A stretch of DNA of 64,000 bases from Tillandsia leiboldiana (taxonomy: Eukaryota; Streptophyta; Magnoliopsida; Poales; Bromeliaceae): positions 24,907,545 to 24,971,544 of the forward strand of contig CM055075.1 of NCBI GenBank assembly GCA_029204045.2. The letters are read 5' to 3'. Position 1 is the stretch's first letter; every line of letters begins with the position of its first letter. Of the stretch, positions 12,590 to 26,280 are shown one piece after another. A model generated the notes under the pieces. The model saw only the letters and a program-made list of their open reading frames with translations. It did no database searches and had not been told where the DNA came from. The position numbers were made by a program, and so were the translations under genes.

Positions 12590-13140
12590 CTAAAATAGTG
12601 GGAACTCTACCTCATCAAAGACATTCGCATAATATAATGGGGCATTCACGTCATGTGCGTCCTCATTTCCGCTTCCCAGATCACTGCTGTAGATGCTACT
12701 GCCGTAGATGCTCTCGCTCGAGCTGGCCGAGAGAGAGACGTCAATGGACAACGGCAAGCTTGCGTCGCTGCTTGTTTCGCTATCACTAGCAATTCCGACG
12801 TCCATTGAGCTGCAGCTACACGAAAATGAATATAATGTCTTAGAATATAGTCATAAAATTTCGCTAGTGCCCCTATGGCGACCCTTAGTTACATCGATGC
12901 CAGAGAAAAGTTTGAAACAAAACAAATGCCATAGCATTTGGTGACAAAAGATCATAAATTGCTGCTTACATATCAGGTTTGTCATATGTAAGTCCCCGGA
13001 CATACACTAATAACAATATAAAACCCCCTGGAAAGGGACAAAAAGGGTATTTATGAACCAAATATCTGCTTGACTGCTTTCCGATATGAGAGACTTAAAA
13101 CTTTGGAGAGGCAAATAACACAATTCCTCACTAGTTAAAC

Positions 13141-13213
<73 letters not shown>

Positions 13214-16200
13214 TCCTTCCGGAGGAAATTCGGCAATCAAGCATATTTCAGGTCTTTCTTTTGACAGCCGTGATACTGAAATTGTACTGCAGCAATTTAA
13301 AGGGGAAAAAAAAAAAGAATGCATGAAGGTAGAGCCAGGAAAGAGCAATTAAACTTTGTTAAGAGATTAAGCATTGCATTTTGGTACCTTAAGCTAAAGC
13401 ATCTCTCGTTCCAATCAACATGTGCAGAAAGACCATCTTTATTAGATACGTCCTGATAAGAGAAATCAGGAGACATGTATTATATTTATATCAAACATCC
13501 AGGGGGCATGTTGTGAATACAAAGCCCCGTAGAGTAAATTGTGAAGCTTCTTACCACGTATCTTAATTGTTTGCAATCTCCATCCAGCACAGCTGAAAAG
13601 AATTGAGAAACTTCAACCTGCATTAAAAGTAAAATGTTAAAAATTAAATTGGAAATTTACTTCCCCAAAATGGATCGACATAAGGTGGTCAATTTGTTGC
13701 CGATTATTTGAGGTTGCAAAGAATGAAAGTGGCATTCCGAAAGCCTCACTTCTTTAAGATGCAAGCAGTCACGGAGAATCAAGGTCTCCAGTGGAAAGGT
13801 GTCCGTGCCACTTCCAAGGTTCCTAATCAACTAGCAAATACATGTCAGGAAAGAGAATATTATAGGTGAAGCATAAACTAGAAGATCACAAAAGAGTAGC
13901 CTCAGAATGTAGCAACACAATACAAACCTTAGAAAGGTGCCGGTAATTGATAAAGAAGTTGAGAAGTCCACATATTTAAGATTGCACAAGCCCTACAAAA
14001 ACCAAAACCCTTTCCTTGAGATATAGCATGCAAAGTTTCATAATTCAGGTCAATATCTCTACTAGGGCACAGATAGCAACCATATTGTAACAGGAACAAG
14101 TTTAACATCAGAAAAATCGACAACAAATGGCAACGCATCAGCATGAAAGAGACAGCTACTCATGGAGCTGAAACAATTCATATACAGTAATAGCAACTAC
14201 TTTAAGACTAAATACAGCCATACAGTAGTTTTTCAACAGCTAAGATGTATGATGTATCCAAGAGGGTATGTTCTCTAAATAAGAGAGAAATAATAATAAA
14301 AAAAGAAATATTACCTTAACCAGAATGCTGACTTTATAATCATGGAGTTTGAACCCCCTGAGAGCCAATGATGCTAAATTAGGACAACCCTTCACCAGAT
14401 CAGAACAAGTTGATGACTTCAAACCATCATCTCTGCCTGATAGGACAGCTTTCACATGAGCAAGCGAAGCATAGAGAGAAGAATAAAAAGCTAACAAGGG
14501 ATAGAGTCTACCAATATCGGAGGACTCAATGAACAACCGTTCTAATAAACAACAATACTTGCTGATTGCTGTCAAAGTTTGCCTCAGCTCAACAGGTCTG
14601 TTCAAATAGCATGAGTTAACAGAGCACCCACTTTCTCAAGTAAAAAGAAAAACTTTCCAAACCAAACATATCAGAGACTGGAGATTAGGGATGAAAATGG
14701 GTCGGATATGGATCGGATAGTACTCAATCCATATCCATATCCATATCCATATTTTTGTGTCGGATCTGGATACGGATCCGGATATTGATTGGACACTAAA
14801 TTTCAAATCCATATCCAGTAAAAACGGATTCGGATGCGGGTCGGATTTTAAACATATAAGGATATGGATTCAATATTTAAAAAATATATAAAACTAAAAG
14901 CAGAAAACAAATATCAATATACATGTAATATTTTTAAATTTTATAAAAATATTAAAAACATATGAAAAAGCTTATAAATTCTAAAGAATTAATATTAAAA
15001 ATGAATTTAAAGAGGGTATAATATGTTGAAAATATATCAAAATCAGTTTCGAATTCGGATAATCTGAATCCGAAGAATTATAGTAAATCTGAATCCAAAT
15101 CCGGGTTGAATACTAAAATTCCAACCCATATTCGAAAATTTTCGAATTCGGAGTCAGGTTGGGTCGGATAATATCCGATCCGTTTTCACCCCTACTGGAG
15201 ATGGGTAAAGCAGATTTGCTTCATATGAGAAACTACAGAAATATTTAGAACCAAATATGACTGTAACAAAGTTGAAAAAAAAGCATTTGCTATAAGTGAT
15301 CTGATAGCAAATGCTATTTGAAAAAAAAGCATTTGCTATACCAAGAAGGAAGAAGCAATGAAAGAAAGAAAATTTGAGAAAACAAAGCACAATTGATATC
15401 ACTCACAGCCCAACAAGTTTCAGATCTGCAAGAGACTGGCATGCCTTTAGTGCTAAGCAGAGAGCAGTATTGTTCATTTTGTCGATATTGTACAAGTAAA
15501 GCTTCCGCAAAAGAGCCCTTCAAACATGTAAAAGTATATATCAACTAAAAAACAAATCAAATTATCAAAAGCCTCAATTAATTTTCCCATACCCTGCAGC
15601 GCCACCGTCCAAACTTAAAGCTGCGAGGCATGACCTGGTAAGAACAGATGATTCCCTTATTTGGCCTGGCCGGTTTTCAACTGCTAAAAATCCAGGTGAA
15701 TCTTTGGGACATAGTGTGTAATGAGACGCCTTTGAACTTGGACTAGGCCATCTACCAAGCTTCAGCGACCTAATAATGAAAACAATTAGAATATATAGAA
15801 TATGTGTCTGGGATAAATTAAGAGGAAATTTTTCACGGTGACAATTACCTGTGATTAATGCAATAAGATACGGAACTAATATCTCTATATTGTTCACTTG
15901 ATGATGCATAAGATTTTGGCCAGTTAGATGCGACAAGAATAAAGAAATTTCGGCTAATCTGAAAAAACCTCAATAGAAGTTAGAAGAAAACCTCAATTTC
16001 GGCTAACCTGAGAAACCTTTCCTATTTTCAGAGAAGGAATATTAGCTAAAAATTTCTGTAGATATGATCTCCCAAAATGGAAGGAATGACAGAAAGGTTC
16101 TAAGTTAAGTGCAGAATTTATGTGACTTTTTAAGTTAATTAAGCCATTTTTATATAATGTCTCAAATAGCTAGCCAGTTATTTTATTAATTTGAAACTAA

Positions 16201-19200
16201 AAAGATGACATCAAATGAATTTTGAAATCATGCTGATGAACCAAACAACCCAAAAATACAGCGTTATAACGATAAGGGACATTTGGCCCGGCCGCTATAC
16301 TTCTAAAGCACTTCTACCAGATGCGAGATTGCAAATACTATGGCTGAACAGCAATTTTCCAGTAATTTTAGCAACTGAATTACCTCCGTTACGTATGACA
16401 ACTATCTACAGCATACATTAGATGAACCTAAAGCACTAGAAAATTTGGAAGAGAAGGGTGCAGCACAAGTTAATGAATGAGAAATATAACATATCACCTT
16501 CTCTAGAAATGAGTAGAAAATCTCACCGCAGGTTCTTTCCCGCCCTTTGTATCATTGTAGACACAACTGAATTAGTAAATCTTGGCACTGCTGCAGTTAA
16601 ATCAATGTCGGTGTAGCATAATGAATCTGTCGCGCACTTGTTGAATAGTGAACAAGTAGCCAAAGCATGGCAAAGACTCTGAGTATCTAGCATGGCGAAT
16701 ACCTTCAGACAACGTAGCCCATAGATTTCTTTGTTAGTGAATTGCCTCTCCAAAGATATAAATAGAGCAACGAGAAGTGTATTTTTAGTTGCACCGTGTA
16801 TTCTAGGAATATACAAGATACAAGATCATAGAGGCATATTGCATCTAAAAAAAAGGAGAATCAGACTACAGCTAAAACTATATAGATGATTTTTAACTTC
16901 AAAAAAAAAGGAAAAAACCATATCGATAATAGTTTTTAGAGAAACTAGCAAATCGAGTAATAGTATGACAGAAATATTAAATTGGACAGGGTAAAAACCA
17001 TTTTGAGTGGAGTATGACAAAAATACTAAATGGGAAAAGGTAAAAACCATTTTGAGATGAGAAGTGCCGATGTGTAATAGGATAGAGAAAAAAAAGTAGA
17101 GCATATTGCAATACTGATATAATATGAATTTCATTGGATCATAGATGTTCAACATGGCGCCTACTAATACATGGCTTTGGGTGCGACAGTATGACACCGG
17201 AAACTTAAAAAAGTTTAGAAATGCAAGCACAATTATTTGTTACAGCTGTATAAGAAAAACTTAAGGAAAAACTAATAAAGATCACCAACTTCTATAGATA
17301 TGTATATCATGTAATGCTACATATAAATGCATCAAGAGGAATAACAGGGACAAATAATGTAGTCAGCATACCAAACACAACAGATCATACAACAAATAAA
17401 GCCAAGCGATTCAAAAAGTTGGCTAAATTATAAACATCCCCCTTGCACTTTAGCCCCAATCTCAATTACCCCCAATCATTAAAAACTGCATCAATTACTA
17501 ACCCTGCACTTAACCACCATCTCAAATAGATAAAAAAATTTGGAAACTTCACTAAAACGAGCTGGCATCACATTGTTCCACATCTCAACATCGATCTCAA
17601 AAAATAGATAAAAATGTTTAGATAAAAGAGATCTCCTGTTTTCCTTATATATCAAAATTGTTAGTTTATTGAGCAATTTTATTCAATTCAACAATCATCC
17701 CAAATAACTAGACCTATTTAAGATAATGACAAAGTGCAGGAGTATAATTAATGGAATTTTTAATCCCGGGAGGCGGGGGGTTGGTAATTGAGACAGGTGA
17801 TAATATGCATGGGAGCTTTTGTAATTTAGCCTAAAAAATTTAGAGGTGAATGCAATGTTCCGTTAAAGCGAACCATCTATTCCTACTAATTCAAATAAGC
17901 TGGATGAGTCGTTTTCCTTCAGTTAGCTTCAGTCTGTAGTGTCCTAATATAAGAAGGTCATAGCTGCTTCTCTCAAGTTTCTCAAATAGGTTTTCTATTT
18001 CATATTAATCTCAGACTCCTAAACCTCAATGAGTCCACTAAAATTGCAAACTGTCATTTGGATATCACCTTATGCGTCTCGCATTTCAATAGCCATGTAA
18101 GTCCGAATTCCGAAAACATGCAAGCTCTCTTCCCATACTCCTTTGTCCTGTATGACTGAAGAACACATGGGTCTTATCTCGTAGTTGTTTAGATACTACA
18201 ACTTATTAACAGCCGCAGACAGTTAACCTACCGACATTTTAGTGACATGCTAGGGACACAAATAGACTATTCATTTTTAAGCCAGCGAATGTCAATGGAA
18301 ATTTCTCTTCAAATCTTTGCAAGGTTCGAGGCATAAATTTAAAGCAAAAGAAGTGATCGCAAATGTAAGCACTTCAGTATGTACTCTGCTAATTAGTTAT
18401 CCCTATCCAGAAAAAGAATTAAAAGCCTTCCAATATGACTTTATTTACTCTTAATTCATAGTCTTCCGCGGCTTCTAACAGCTCTTAGTGCCTCTTACTG
18501 CCCCCAACAATGTAAATGTGCAGTTGAGTTATCTAAACTCTCAGCCTTCAGAGTTGGAAGCTCGTCATGACCTGCTATGCTCCGTTCCATATATTTAGCA
18601 TGATTTACTTATCTCTCTTTCTCTGTTTTACTCACTCCGTATCTTTCTTAAATCAACATTTATCAATTTTCTTCAACCAACAGCTGCAATTCTATTTCCG
18701 GCACACTACTGTTACAATTTTTTATGACACATTAGATTTGGTTTGTCTATGTCGCTACCTGATAGAGGAATTTGGAGTACATTTTTAAAAAAGAAAGAGA
18801 TTAAGCAATCAACAATCACAAGAATACTGTGCTTACCTAAATCAATTCAACTACCCCTTAATAGCTTAAATTTTAGTTCATTTCGAATAACCAATACATG
18901 ATCGGTTCCGTAAACAGTAAGAAGAAGCATGAACCATGAGATCGAGAACAATAGGTCGCGATTACTCTGATGGTGAGATCGGGGGGGAGAGGCCACGCGG
19001 CGGCGTTGTGCAACGAGGCGCGTTTGCGCGCGGATCTCCCGGCGGCGTCGAGCAGGGCCGATCCGGCGCGCGCGGCGGCGGCGACGAGCGCCTCCTTCTC
19101 GTTCTCGAGGACGGCGGCGCCGAGTAGGCGCTCGAGGGAGAGGTGGAGGGAGACGGAGGGGTCGAGGGCGCCGGCGACGAAGGTCTCTAGTAGGCCATCC

Positions 19201-19307
19201 ATGGCGGAGGAGGGCAAAACCCTAGAACCAGAGGAGAAGGAGGAGGGGTCGTTAGGGCACGGGCGCTTGGAGAGGGGGGAGGAGGGGGAGGGGAGGAGCG
19301 CGTCCAT
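12590..19307 (-). CDS. F-box/leucine-rich-repeat protein, 11 exons
   Basis: A probable substrate receptor of an SCF ubiquitin ligase: the F-box binds SKP1 and the leucine-rich repeats bind the target. Exons on the minus strand: 19307-18966, 16702-16527, 15769-15593, 15517-15407, 14597-14315, 13992-13928, 13822-13750, 13617-13555, 13452-13388, 13286-13212, 12809-12590. They total 1650 bases, in frame at every border, giving 549 residues. The F-box spans exons 1 and 2 (WPLPPDLTIR then VFAMLDTQSLCHALATCS). LRR-like segments follow (LRKLYLYNIDKMNNTALCLA, CPNLASLALRGFKL, GLCNLKYVDFSTSLS, FPLETLILRDCLHLKE). The last exon is Ser/Asp-rich. The N-terminal 90 residues, encoded by a GC-rich exon, are low in complexity. 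It resembles plant At-B/At4g02760-type F-box proteins. The start at 19307 is the first ATG of the open exon. The donor after exon 10 abuts a (CT)n tract. Confidence 0.88.
13142..13210. repeat. (GA)n microsatellite at a splice donor
   Basis: About 34 GA units on the plus strand, read as (CT)n by the F-box gene. The inferred 5' splice site of the last intron (minus strand AG|GTCTCTCTCT) is the first repeat unit, so the intron begins inside the microsatellite. Confidence 0.95.
14686..15194. mobile_element. hAT-type MITE in an F-box intron
   Basis: A 509-base element with terminal inverted repeats TAGGGATGAAAATGGGTCGG and, from the other end, TAGGGGTGAAAACGGATCGG. It is flanked by an exact eight-base target duplication CTGGAGAT at 14678-14685 and 15195-15202, the hallmark of hAT elements. 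The subterminal parts are rich in GGATATGGAT-type direct repeats. It has no coding sequence and lies in the intron between exons at 15407 and 14597. Confidence 0.9.
16703..18965 (-). other. First intron of the F-box gene, 2.26 kb
   Basis: The donor is at 18965 (AGA|GTAATC) and the acceptor at 16703 (CTGAAG|GTATTC). The intron contains the MULE-like MITE at 17421-17831; the remainder is AT-rich with nothing else recognised. Confidence 0.8.
17421..17831. mobile_element. MULE-like MITE in the F-box first intron
   Basis: A 411-base element with inverted ends GGCTAAATTATAAACATCCC and, reversed from the right, GGCTAAATTACAAAAGCTCC. Similarity continues inward as CTCAATTACC on both arms. The flanks TCAAAAAGTT and TAAAAAATT are similar over nine bases, as expected for a slightly mutated Mutator-type nine-base duplication. 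It is non-coding. Confidence 0.65.
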
Positions 19308-19600
19308 GGCGCCTGGAGTTGGAGCGGCGGAAATGGAGAGAGAGAGAGAGACGAGAGAGGAAAATAAGGAGGTGGAGGAGGAGGAGGAGGAGATGGTGGG
19401 GAGTTGTAGTAATACTTGTACGGGACGGAGATGGACGAAGAGGGGGCGAATATCTACGAGTGCAAAGATGGGGGACTTTTTGGAAAAGTGGGACGTATCT
19501 GGGCACGCCACGTGTAACAAACATAGAGGCCTAGTAAAAAAATTATGGAGACGTGGCACTAGATAGATTTTTACAGCTTTGGTTTTATGCATGTTGCTAT
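19308..19600 (-). promoter_or_regulatory. Probable 5' UTR and promoter of the F-box gene
   Basis: Sequence immediately upstream of the minus-strand start codon. It holds a pyrimidine-rich leader on that strand (CTCTCTCTCTC near 19334-19346 and CTCCTCCTCCTC near 19373-19391), common in plant leaders. No convincing TATA box was found, so transcription start positions are not proposed. Confidence 0.4.
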
Positions 19601-20250
19601 CAGATGCGTTGACATCTTAGACCGCACAGCGCATCTGGTCCCAGTGAAATTCACATTTCTACATTTTTAGTTGAAGGTTCAAATCAAGTCCAACTCAAGG
19701 GAGACTACGCTCTGTGTTTTTTAACTGCTTTGGGATTTCTCACGTGAATGAATAGGGAGAATGATTAAGAAACATGTAAAGGGTGTTGCCATTTCGTTTT
19801 ATTTTACATTTGCAGATATCTTCTCATTTGGGATAGTACATATCAATAATTTACTTATAGACAACTACGAATTTTAATGATCTTAATGTGATGTGGTGAC
19901 ACTTTTTTAATTCTGGAGTGTCGGTCTATTTTTTAAAAAATAAAAAAAAATTAAAATTAGTTAGTTTTTTTTTTTTCTCTCTCTCTCATGTCTTCCCTCT
20001 CTGTCAATATTTTCAAAATTAATAAATAAAATATTTAATTATATAATTTAATTATTTTTTAAAGAATAAATTTAGCTAGAAATGTAAAAGCTTTGAATTC
20101 AGAATTTCGAGTACCATTCATAATAACTTTTATTTTCTTAAAAAATATATTATGATGATCCAAAATAATATGTGTTTTTTAGTATTTTTATAAATATTTT
20201 TTAGTATTTCTAGAAATATCATTTTATTTTTTATGAAAATTATATATATA
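19601..20250. other. AT-rich intergenic spacer
   Basis: No gene, splice signals or bounded element recognised. It contains a short CT run near 19975-19988 and A/T tracts. Confidence 0.5.
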
Positions 20251-20253
20251 TAG

Positions 20254-20483
20254 AGTTTGGCTATTATGCTTGTACAAGCACCAAGCAATTGGTGATTGTA
20301 AGTTTTCTACCGTTAGATCTATCTCTTTGAATAATTTTATCTCTTTGATCAATCTATTTTGCCAACTACCCACTTAACCCAAGAGACTCATTATCATACT
20401 AACCACATATCTTTTCATCCAAAGGCTAAAAACTTACAAGTACTAATGACTTGGTGGTATTAATAGCATTCCAGCCTAACTCT

Positions 20484-20485
<2 letters not shown>
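20254..20485 (+). mobile_element. Micron-like MITE, family A copy 1
   Basis: Reads GAGTTTGGCTATTATGCTTG at the left and ends ATAGCATTCCAGCCTAACTC, so its ends are short imperfect inverted repeats around GGCT.. and ..AGCC. It is bounded by short TA and GA tracts. It shares interior segments (ACCGTTAGATCTATCTCTTTG, CCAACTACCCACTTAACCCA) with the other six copies in the window. Confidence 0.7.
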
Positions 20486-20512
<27 letters not shown>

Positions 20513-20518
<6 letters not shown>

Positions 20519-20718
20519 GAGAGATTATATACTTTTAAAAGCACAAGTTTAACCATGTTTGTGAATTTTTTATCATTGGATTGTATTAAGATCCTTGTTA
20601 TTGTACTTTCTCTTTCTCTCTTTCAGTTGACTTTACAATAATACAAATCTTAATAAAAATTCAATGGTAAAAAATTCACGAGCATAATTGAATTTGTACT
20701 TTTGAAAATATATATGCT
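20513..20718. mobile_element. Foldback MITE, family B copy 1
   Basis: Left and right halves are near reverse complements (ATACTTTTAAAAGCACAA on the left, TTGTACTTTTGAAAATAT on the right; TTTTATCATTGGAT against TCAATGGTAAAA). The whole element can therefore fold into one long hairpin of roughly 90-base arms. It lies between (GA)n and (CT)n tracts. Confidence 0.7.
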
Positions 20719-20721
20719 CTA

Positions 20722-20775
<54 letters not shown>

Positions 20776-20848
20776 TAGAGCATATATATATTGAAAGTAT
20801 ATATGCTCTACTCTCTCTCTCTATATATATATAGAGAGAGAGAGAGAG
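20719..20848. repeat. Nested palindromes of (CT)n(TA)n(GA)n
   Basis: Two consecutive perfect or near-perfect palindromes of the form GTAGAGCATATATA...(GA)n / (TA)n / (CT)n...TATATATGCTCTAC. They are built from the ends of family B elements plus microsatellite arms. No coding potential. Confidence 0.85.
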
Positions 20849-21060
20849 TAGAGCATATATATACTTTCAAAAGCACAAGCTTTTTTATGCTTGTCAATTT
20901 TTTATCATTAGATTTGTATTGAAATTTGTGTAATTGTAAAGTCAACTAAAGAGAGAAAAAAAAAAGTAAATAGCACAAATCTCAATACAAATCCAATGTT
21001 AAAAAATTCATAAATCTCAATACAAATCTAATTACTTGATGCTTTTACTAGTAGTCATAG
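20849..21060. mobile_element. Foldback MITE, family B copy 2, with a family A end
   Basis: Arms include TTATCATTAGATTTGTATTG and CAATACAAATCCAATGTTAA around a central AAAGTCAACTAAAGAGAG. A partial duplicate of the right arm and a scrap of a family A end (ACTAGTAGTCATAGCCGAAC) follow, so the right border is a rearranged junction. Confidence 0.6.
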
Positions 21061-21063
21061 CCG

Positions 21064-22031
<968 letters not shown>

Positions 22032-22032
22032 T

Positions 22033-22553
<521 letters not shown>

Positions 22554-22571
22554 TATATATATATATATATA

Positions 22572-22748
22572 TAGTAGAGCTTATATATTTTTAAAAGTAT
22601 AAACCAATTTATGCTTGTGAATTTTTTACCATTAGATTTGTATTGAGATTTGTGCTATTATAAACTCAACTAAAGAGAGAAAAGAAAAAGTAAAAAATAT
22701 AAAACTCAATACAAATCTAATGGTAAAAAATTCATAAGTATGATATAA

Positions 22749-22753
<5 letters not shown>
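22572..22753. mobile_element. Foldback MITE, family B copy 4
   Basis: Arms GATTTGTATTGAGATTTGTG and CTCAATACAAATCTAATGG flank AAACTCAACTAAAGAGAG. Ends read GTAGAGCTTATATA and ATATAAGCTCTAC. The right side runs straight into a (CT)n(TA)n tract. Confidence 0.75.

Positions 22754-22845
<92 letters not shown>
22754..22845. repeat. (CT)n(TA)n compound microsatellite
   Basis: About 17 CT units followed by about 28 TA units, between a family B and a family A element. Confidence 0.95.
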
Positions 22846-22847
<2 letters not shown>

Positions 22848-23048
22848 AGCACCAAGTAATTAGTGCTTATAAGTTTTCTACCGATAGATCTACCTCTTTG
22901 ACTAATTTCATCCCTTAAATCATTCTATCCCACCAACCACTGATTTAATCCAAGGGACCCACTATTATCCTAACCACATATTTTTTTTATCCAGAGCTAA
23001 AAACCTATAAGCACCAATGACTTGATAGTTTTAAAAGTATAAGAGCTC

Positions 23049-23053
<5 letters not shown>
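22846..23053 (+). mobile_element. Micron-like MITE, family A copy 3, left end missing
   Basis: Begins at ACAAGCACCAAGTAATTAG, lacking the GTCCGGCTAC terminus, and ends AAGAGCTCAATTA at the next (TA)n tract. The interior matches other copies (CCAACCACTGATTTAATCCA). TA-tract expansion or slippage may have removed the left terminus. Confidence 0.7.

Positions 23054-23123
<70 letters not shown>
23053..23123. repeat. (TA)n tract, about 70 bp
   Basis: Flanked by TCAATTA on the left and AATTGAG on the right, so a family A element in each orientation meets head to head across the microsatellite. Confidence 0.95.
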
Positions 23124-23126
<3 letters not shown>

Positions 23127-23346
23127 GAGCTCATATACTTGTAAAAATACCAAGTTGTTTGTGCTCGTGATTCTTTTACCCTTTGATGTAGAAATGTGCG
23201 GTTAGAATGATGGTGGGCCCCTTGGGTTTAGTGGGTGGTTGGTAGATTAGTATGATCTAAGGAATAGAATTAATCAAATGGTTAGATCAAACGGTAGAAA
23301 ACTTACAAGCACCAATTACTTTGTGCTTGTACAAGCACAGTAGCCG

Positions 23347-23350
<4 letters not shown>
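23123..23350 (-). mobile_element. Micron-like MITE, family A copy 4, inverted
   Basis: Starts AATTGAGCTCATATACTTG and ends AGTAGCCGGACTATATA, the reverse of copy 2. The interior (GGGTTTAGTGGGTGGTTGGT) is the reverse complement of the family consensus. Confidence 0.78.

Positions 23351-23421
<71 letters not shown>
23350..23421. repeat. (TA)n tract between two inverted family A elements
   Basis: About 35 TA units. The sequence reads ...TAGCCGGACTATATA...TATATAGTCCGGCTA..., so the microsatellite is the centre of a large inverted repeat. Confidence 0.95.
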
Positions 23422-23424
<3 letters not shown>

Positions 23425-23642
23425 CGGCTACTATACTACTAATAGTACCAAGTTATTTGTGCTATCAAGTTTTCTACCATTAGATCAATTTCTTTGATCA
23501 TTTTCATCCGTTAGATTTTACTATTTTTCCAACCACCTATTAAACCCAATGGGCCCACTATCATCTCAACCACACCTTTTAATTCAAGGGTTAAAAACTT
23601 AATAGCACCAATGACTTGGTACGATTAATAGTATTCCAGCCT

Positions 23643-23645
<3 letters not shown>
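23421..23645 (+). mobile_element. Micron-like MITE, family A copy 5
   Basis: Complete-looking copy from AGTCCGGCTACTATACTACT to AATAGTATTCCAGCCTAGCTC. The ends show the imperfect inverted repeat (GGCT..TATACTA and GGCT..AATACTA in reverse). The right side runs into a (CT)n tract. Confidence 0.8.

Positions 23646-23736
<91 letters not shown>
23646..23736. repeat. (CT)n(TA)n compound microsatellite
   Basis: CT units interrupted once by TTT, then about 18 TA units, joining family A copies 5 and 6. Confidence 0.95.
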
Positions 23737-23741
<5 letters not shown>

Positions 23742-23975
23742 CGAGCTCCTATGCTTGTAAAAGCTCCAAGTTATTTATGCTTGTGAGTTTTTTATCCTTG
23801 GATGTAGAAATGTACGGTTAGGATGATGGTGGGCTTCTTGGATTTAGTGGGTGGTTGGTAGAATAGTATGATCTATATAAGAGGTAGAATTAATCAAAGG
23901 GTTAGATCTAACGATAGAAAACTTACAAGCACCAATTGCTTGCTTGGTGCTTGTACAAGCATAGTAGCCGAACTC
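23737..23975 (-). mobile_element. Micron-like MITE, family A copy 6, inverted
   Basis: Starts AAAATCGAGCTCCTATGC and ends AGTAGCCGAACTCTCGCTC. The interior includes GGATTTAGTGGGTGGTTGG. It carries a small duplication near its end (CTTGCTTGGTGCTTGTACAAG). Confidence 0.78.
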
Positions 23976-24500
<525 letters not shown>

Positions 24501-24503
24501 TAA

Positions 24504-25374
24504 GTGAGCGTTTGGTTCGGATTATCTTGCCAAGATTACAGATAATCCTGTCAGGATTACTGTGTTTGATTTATCCAATTTGTAATCTGTTCGGTAATAT
24601 AATATTACAAATGGTACAAAATTATACCGAAAATATTACCGAGGGCGGGTATCTCACATTACTGAAGGCGGGTAATATTGCATATCATGTAAAATTAAAA
24701 TTTTACCAACCAACCCCTGAACCCTTTCAATACGTTATTTTTAAAATTTTAATTTAAATTTTGAATTATAAAATTTTAAATTTTAAATTTATATTTCAAA
24801 TTTAGATTTTAAAATTTAAAATTTTAATTTAAAATTTTAAAAGTTTTAATTTTAAATTTTGTATTTTAAATTTTAAATTTTAAAATTTAAAATTTTGATT
24901 TAAATTTTCAATTTTCAATTTTCAATTTTTTAATTTTCAATTTTCAATTTAGATTTTTAAAATTAAAATTTATATTTATAATTATATTTTAAATTTTAAA
25001 ATTTTAAATTTTAAATTAAAATATTAAATTTTATATTTTTTCATATTTTAAATTTAATATTTTAAATTTTAAATTTAAATTCAAATTTTAAATTCAATTA
25101 TAAATTATATTAAAGTTATAGTATAATAAAAAATAATATTAAATTTGACCGCAAGGGTAATTTTGAAATAGACTATTTATTTTTGTCAGTATTACCGAAT
25201 TTTATAAAACGAACCAAATATAATAATTCTATATGCGTTATAATTCAATATTATATTACTATATTAAAGCAAACGCAGTAATACAAGATAAGTGGTAATC
25301 CGATTCAGTAATATCAAATATCTGGTTATGTCGACATAACCTGTAATACTATATAACGCAAATCAAAGACGCCC
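24504..25374. mobile_element. TIR element with TAA duplication, probably Harbinger-type MITE
   Basis: An 871-base element. The left end GTGAGCGTTTGGTTCGGATT and the right end in reverse GGGCGTCTTTGATTTGCGTT are imperfect inverted repeats, flanked by TAA at 24501-24503 and 25375-25377. The middle is a long run of AAATTTTAAATTT-type low-complexity sequence. A three-base TAA target points to PIF/Harbinger, but the ends differ from the other Harbinger elements here. Confidence 0.6.
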
Positions 25375-25377
25375 TAA

Positions 25378-26280
25378 TATCTATCCCATCGTGCGGGTCA
25401 TTATATTAATACGTTTTGATAGTATGTTGATGGAAATTATGTTTGCAAATTTTATAAGTGTACATATGGAATAGTGAGAATATTTGTAATGTTAAAAAAA
25501 AACAAGGTTTAGAGATGATTAGGTAGGTAAGCTTGTTGTGGCTAATTAATTTAGATGTATAATTCTTTCTGTTGAGTCTCATTTAGCAATGTCAAATCCA
25601 ACAAGCATTAGTGAAGTAACAAAATCCACAAAAGTTAAAAGCAATTAAAGGAGCATTCAGCATCAATAAGACAGAGAAAGATGACCAGATACAATTTACT
25701 GGTAATGACAAATTTAGCCCAAGTCAGAGCGGCCCAATAATAGGACCCATTCTCTTCAAATCGGCGCCCAATAAATTAGCGCTAGGAAATATTATTCTTG
25801 AAATGTGTTTTCGCCACCCCAACTCTCTACTTACTATTCGATCAATCGTACATAACCTATTTGAATTATAGATCATTTTAATTTGAGTATCAATCTTTTA
25901 AAATATTGATTTTGCTTTAATTTGAGTCAGTCAATAATATTTTGAGTTCAAAATTTAAATATATTATTTATTTTTATAAATTTTGTAAGCAGTTTGGAAA
26001 AATTCAAAATGCATGCACAAAATACATATAAAGTTAAACAAAGACTACAAACACAACACATCAACAATAGGTCATATGGCCGAAGTAAATGGCAGCGAAA
26101 ATGCTAGAGAGAGCAGATAGCTGTCTGCCTTCTTCTCAAGACCTTTCATCTTCCGGACTAATCATCTGTATAATCAATTTATTTGTTGTTTTTGTCTTGA
26201 TCTTATTTTTTTTCTATTGTTACTAATCAACCTCTATGGTGCTGTAGCTATGGTTAAGTTTTGTATCCATAATTGATATT
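25378..26280. other. Intergenic spacer, nothing recognised
   Basis: AT-rich sequence without coding signals. Confidence 0.5.

Noticed and set aside
16215..16421. Small plus-strand frame in an F-box intron
   Set aside because: It lies inside an intron of the minus-strand gene and has no recognisable features.
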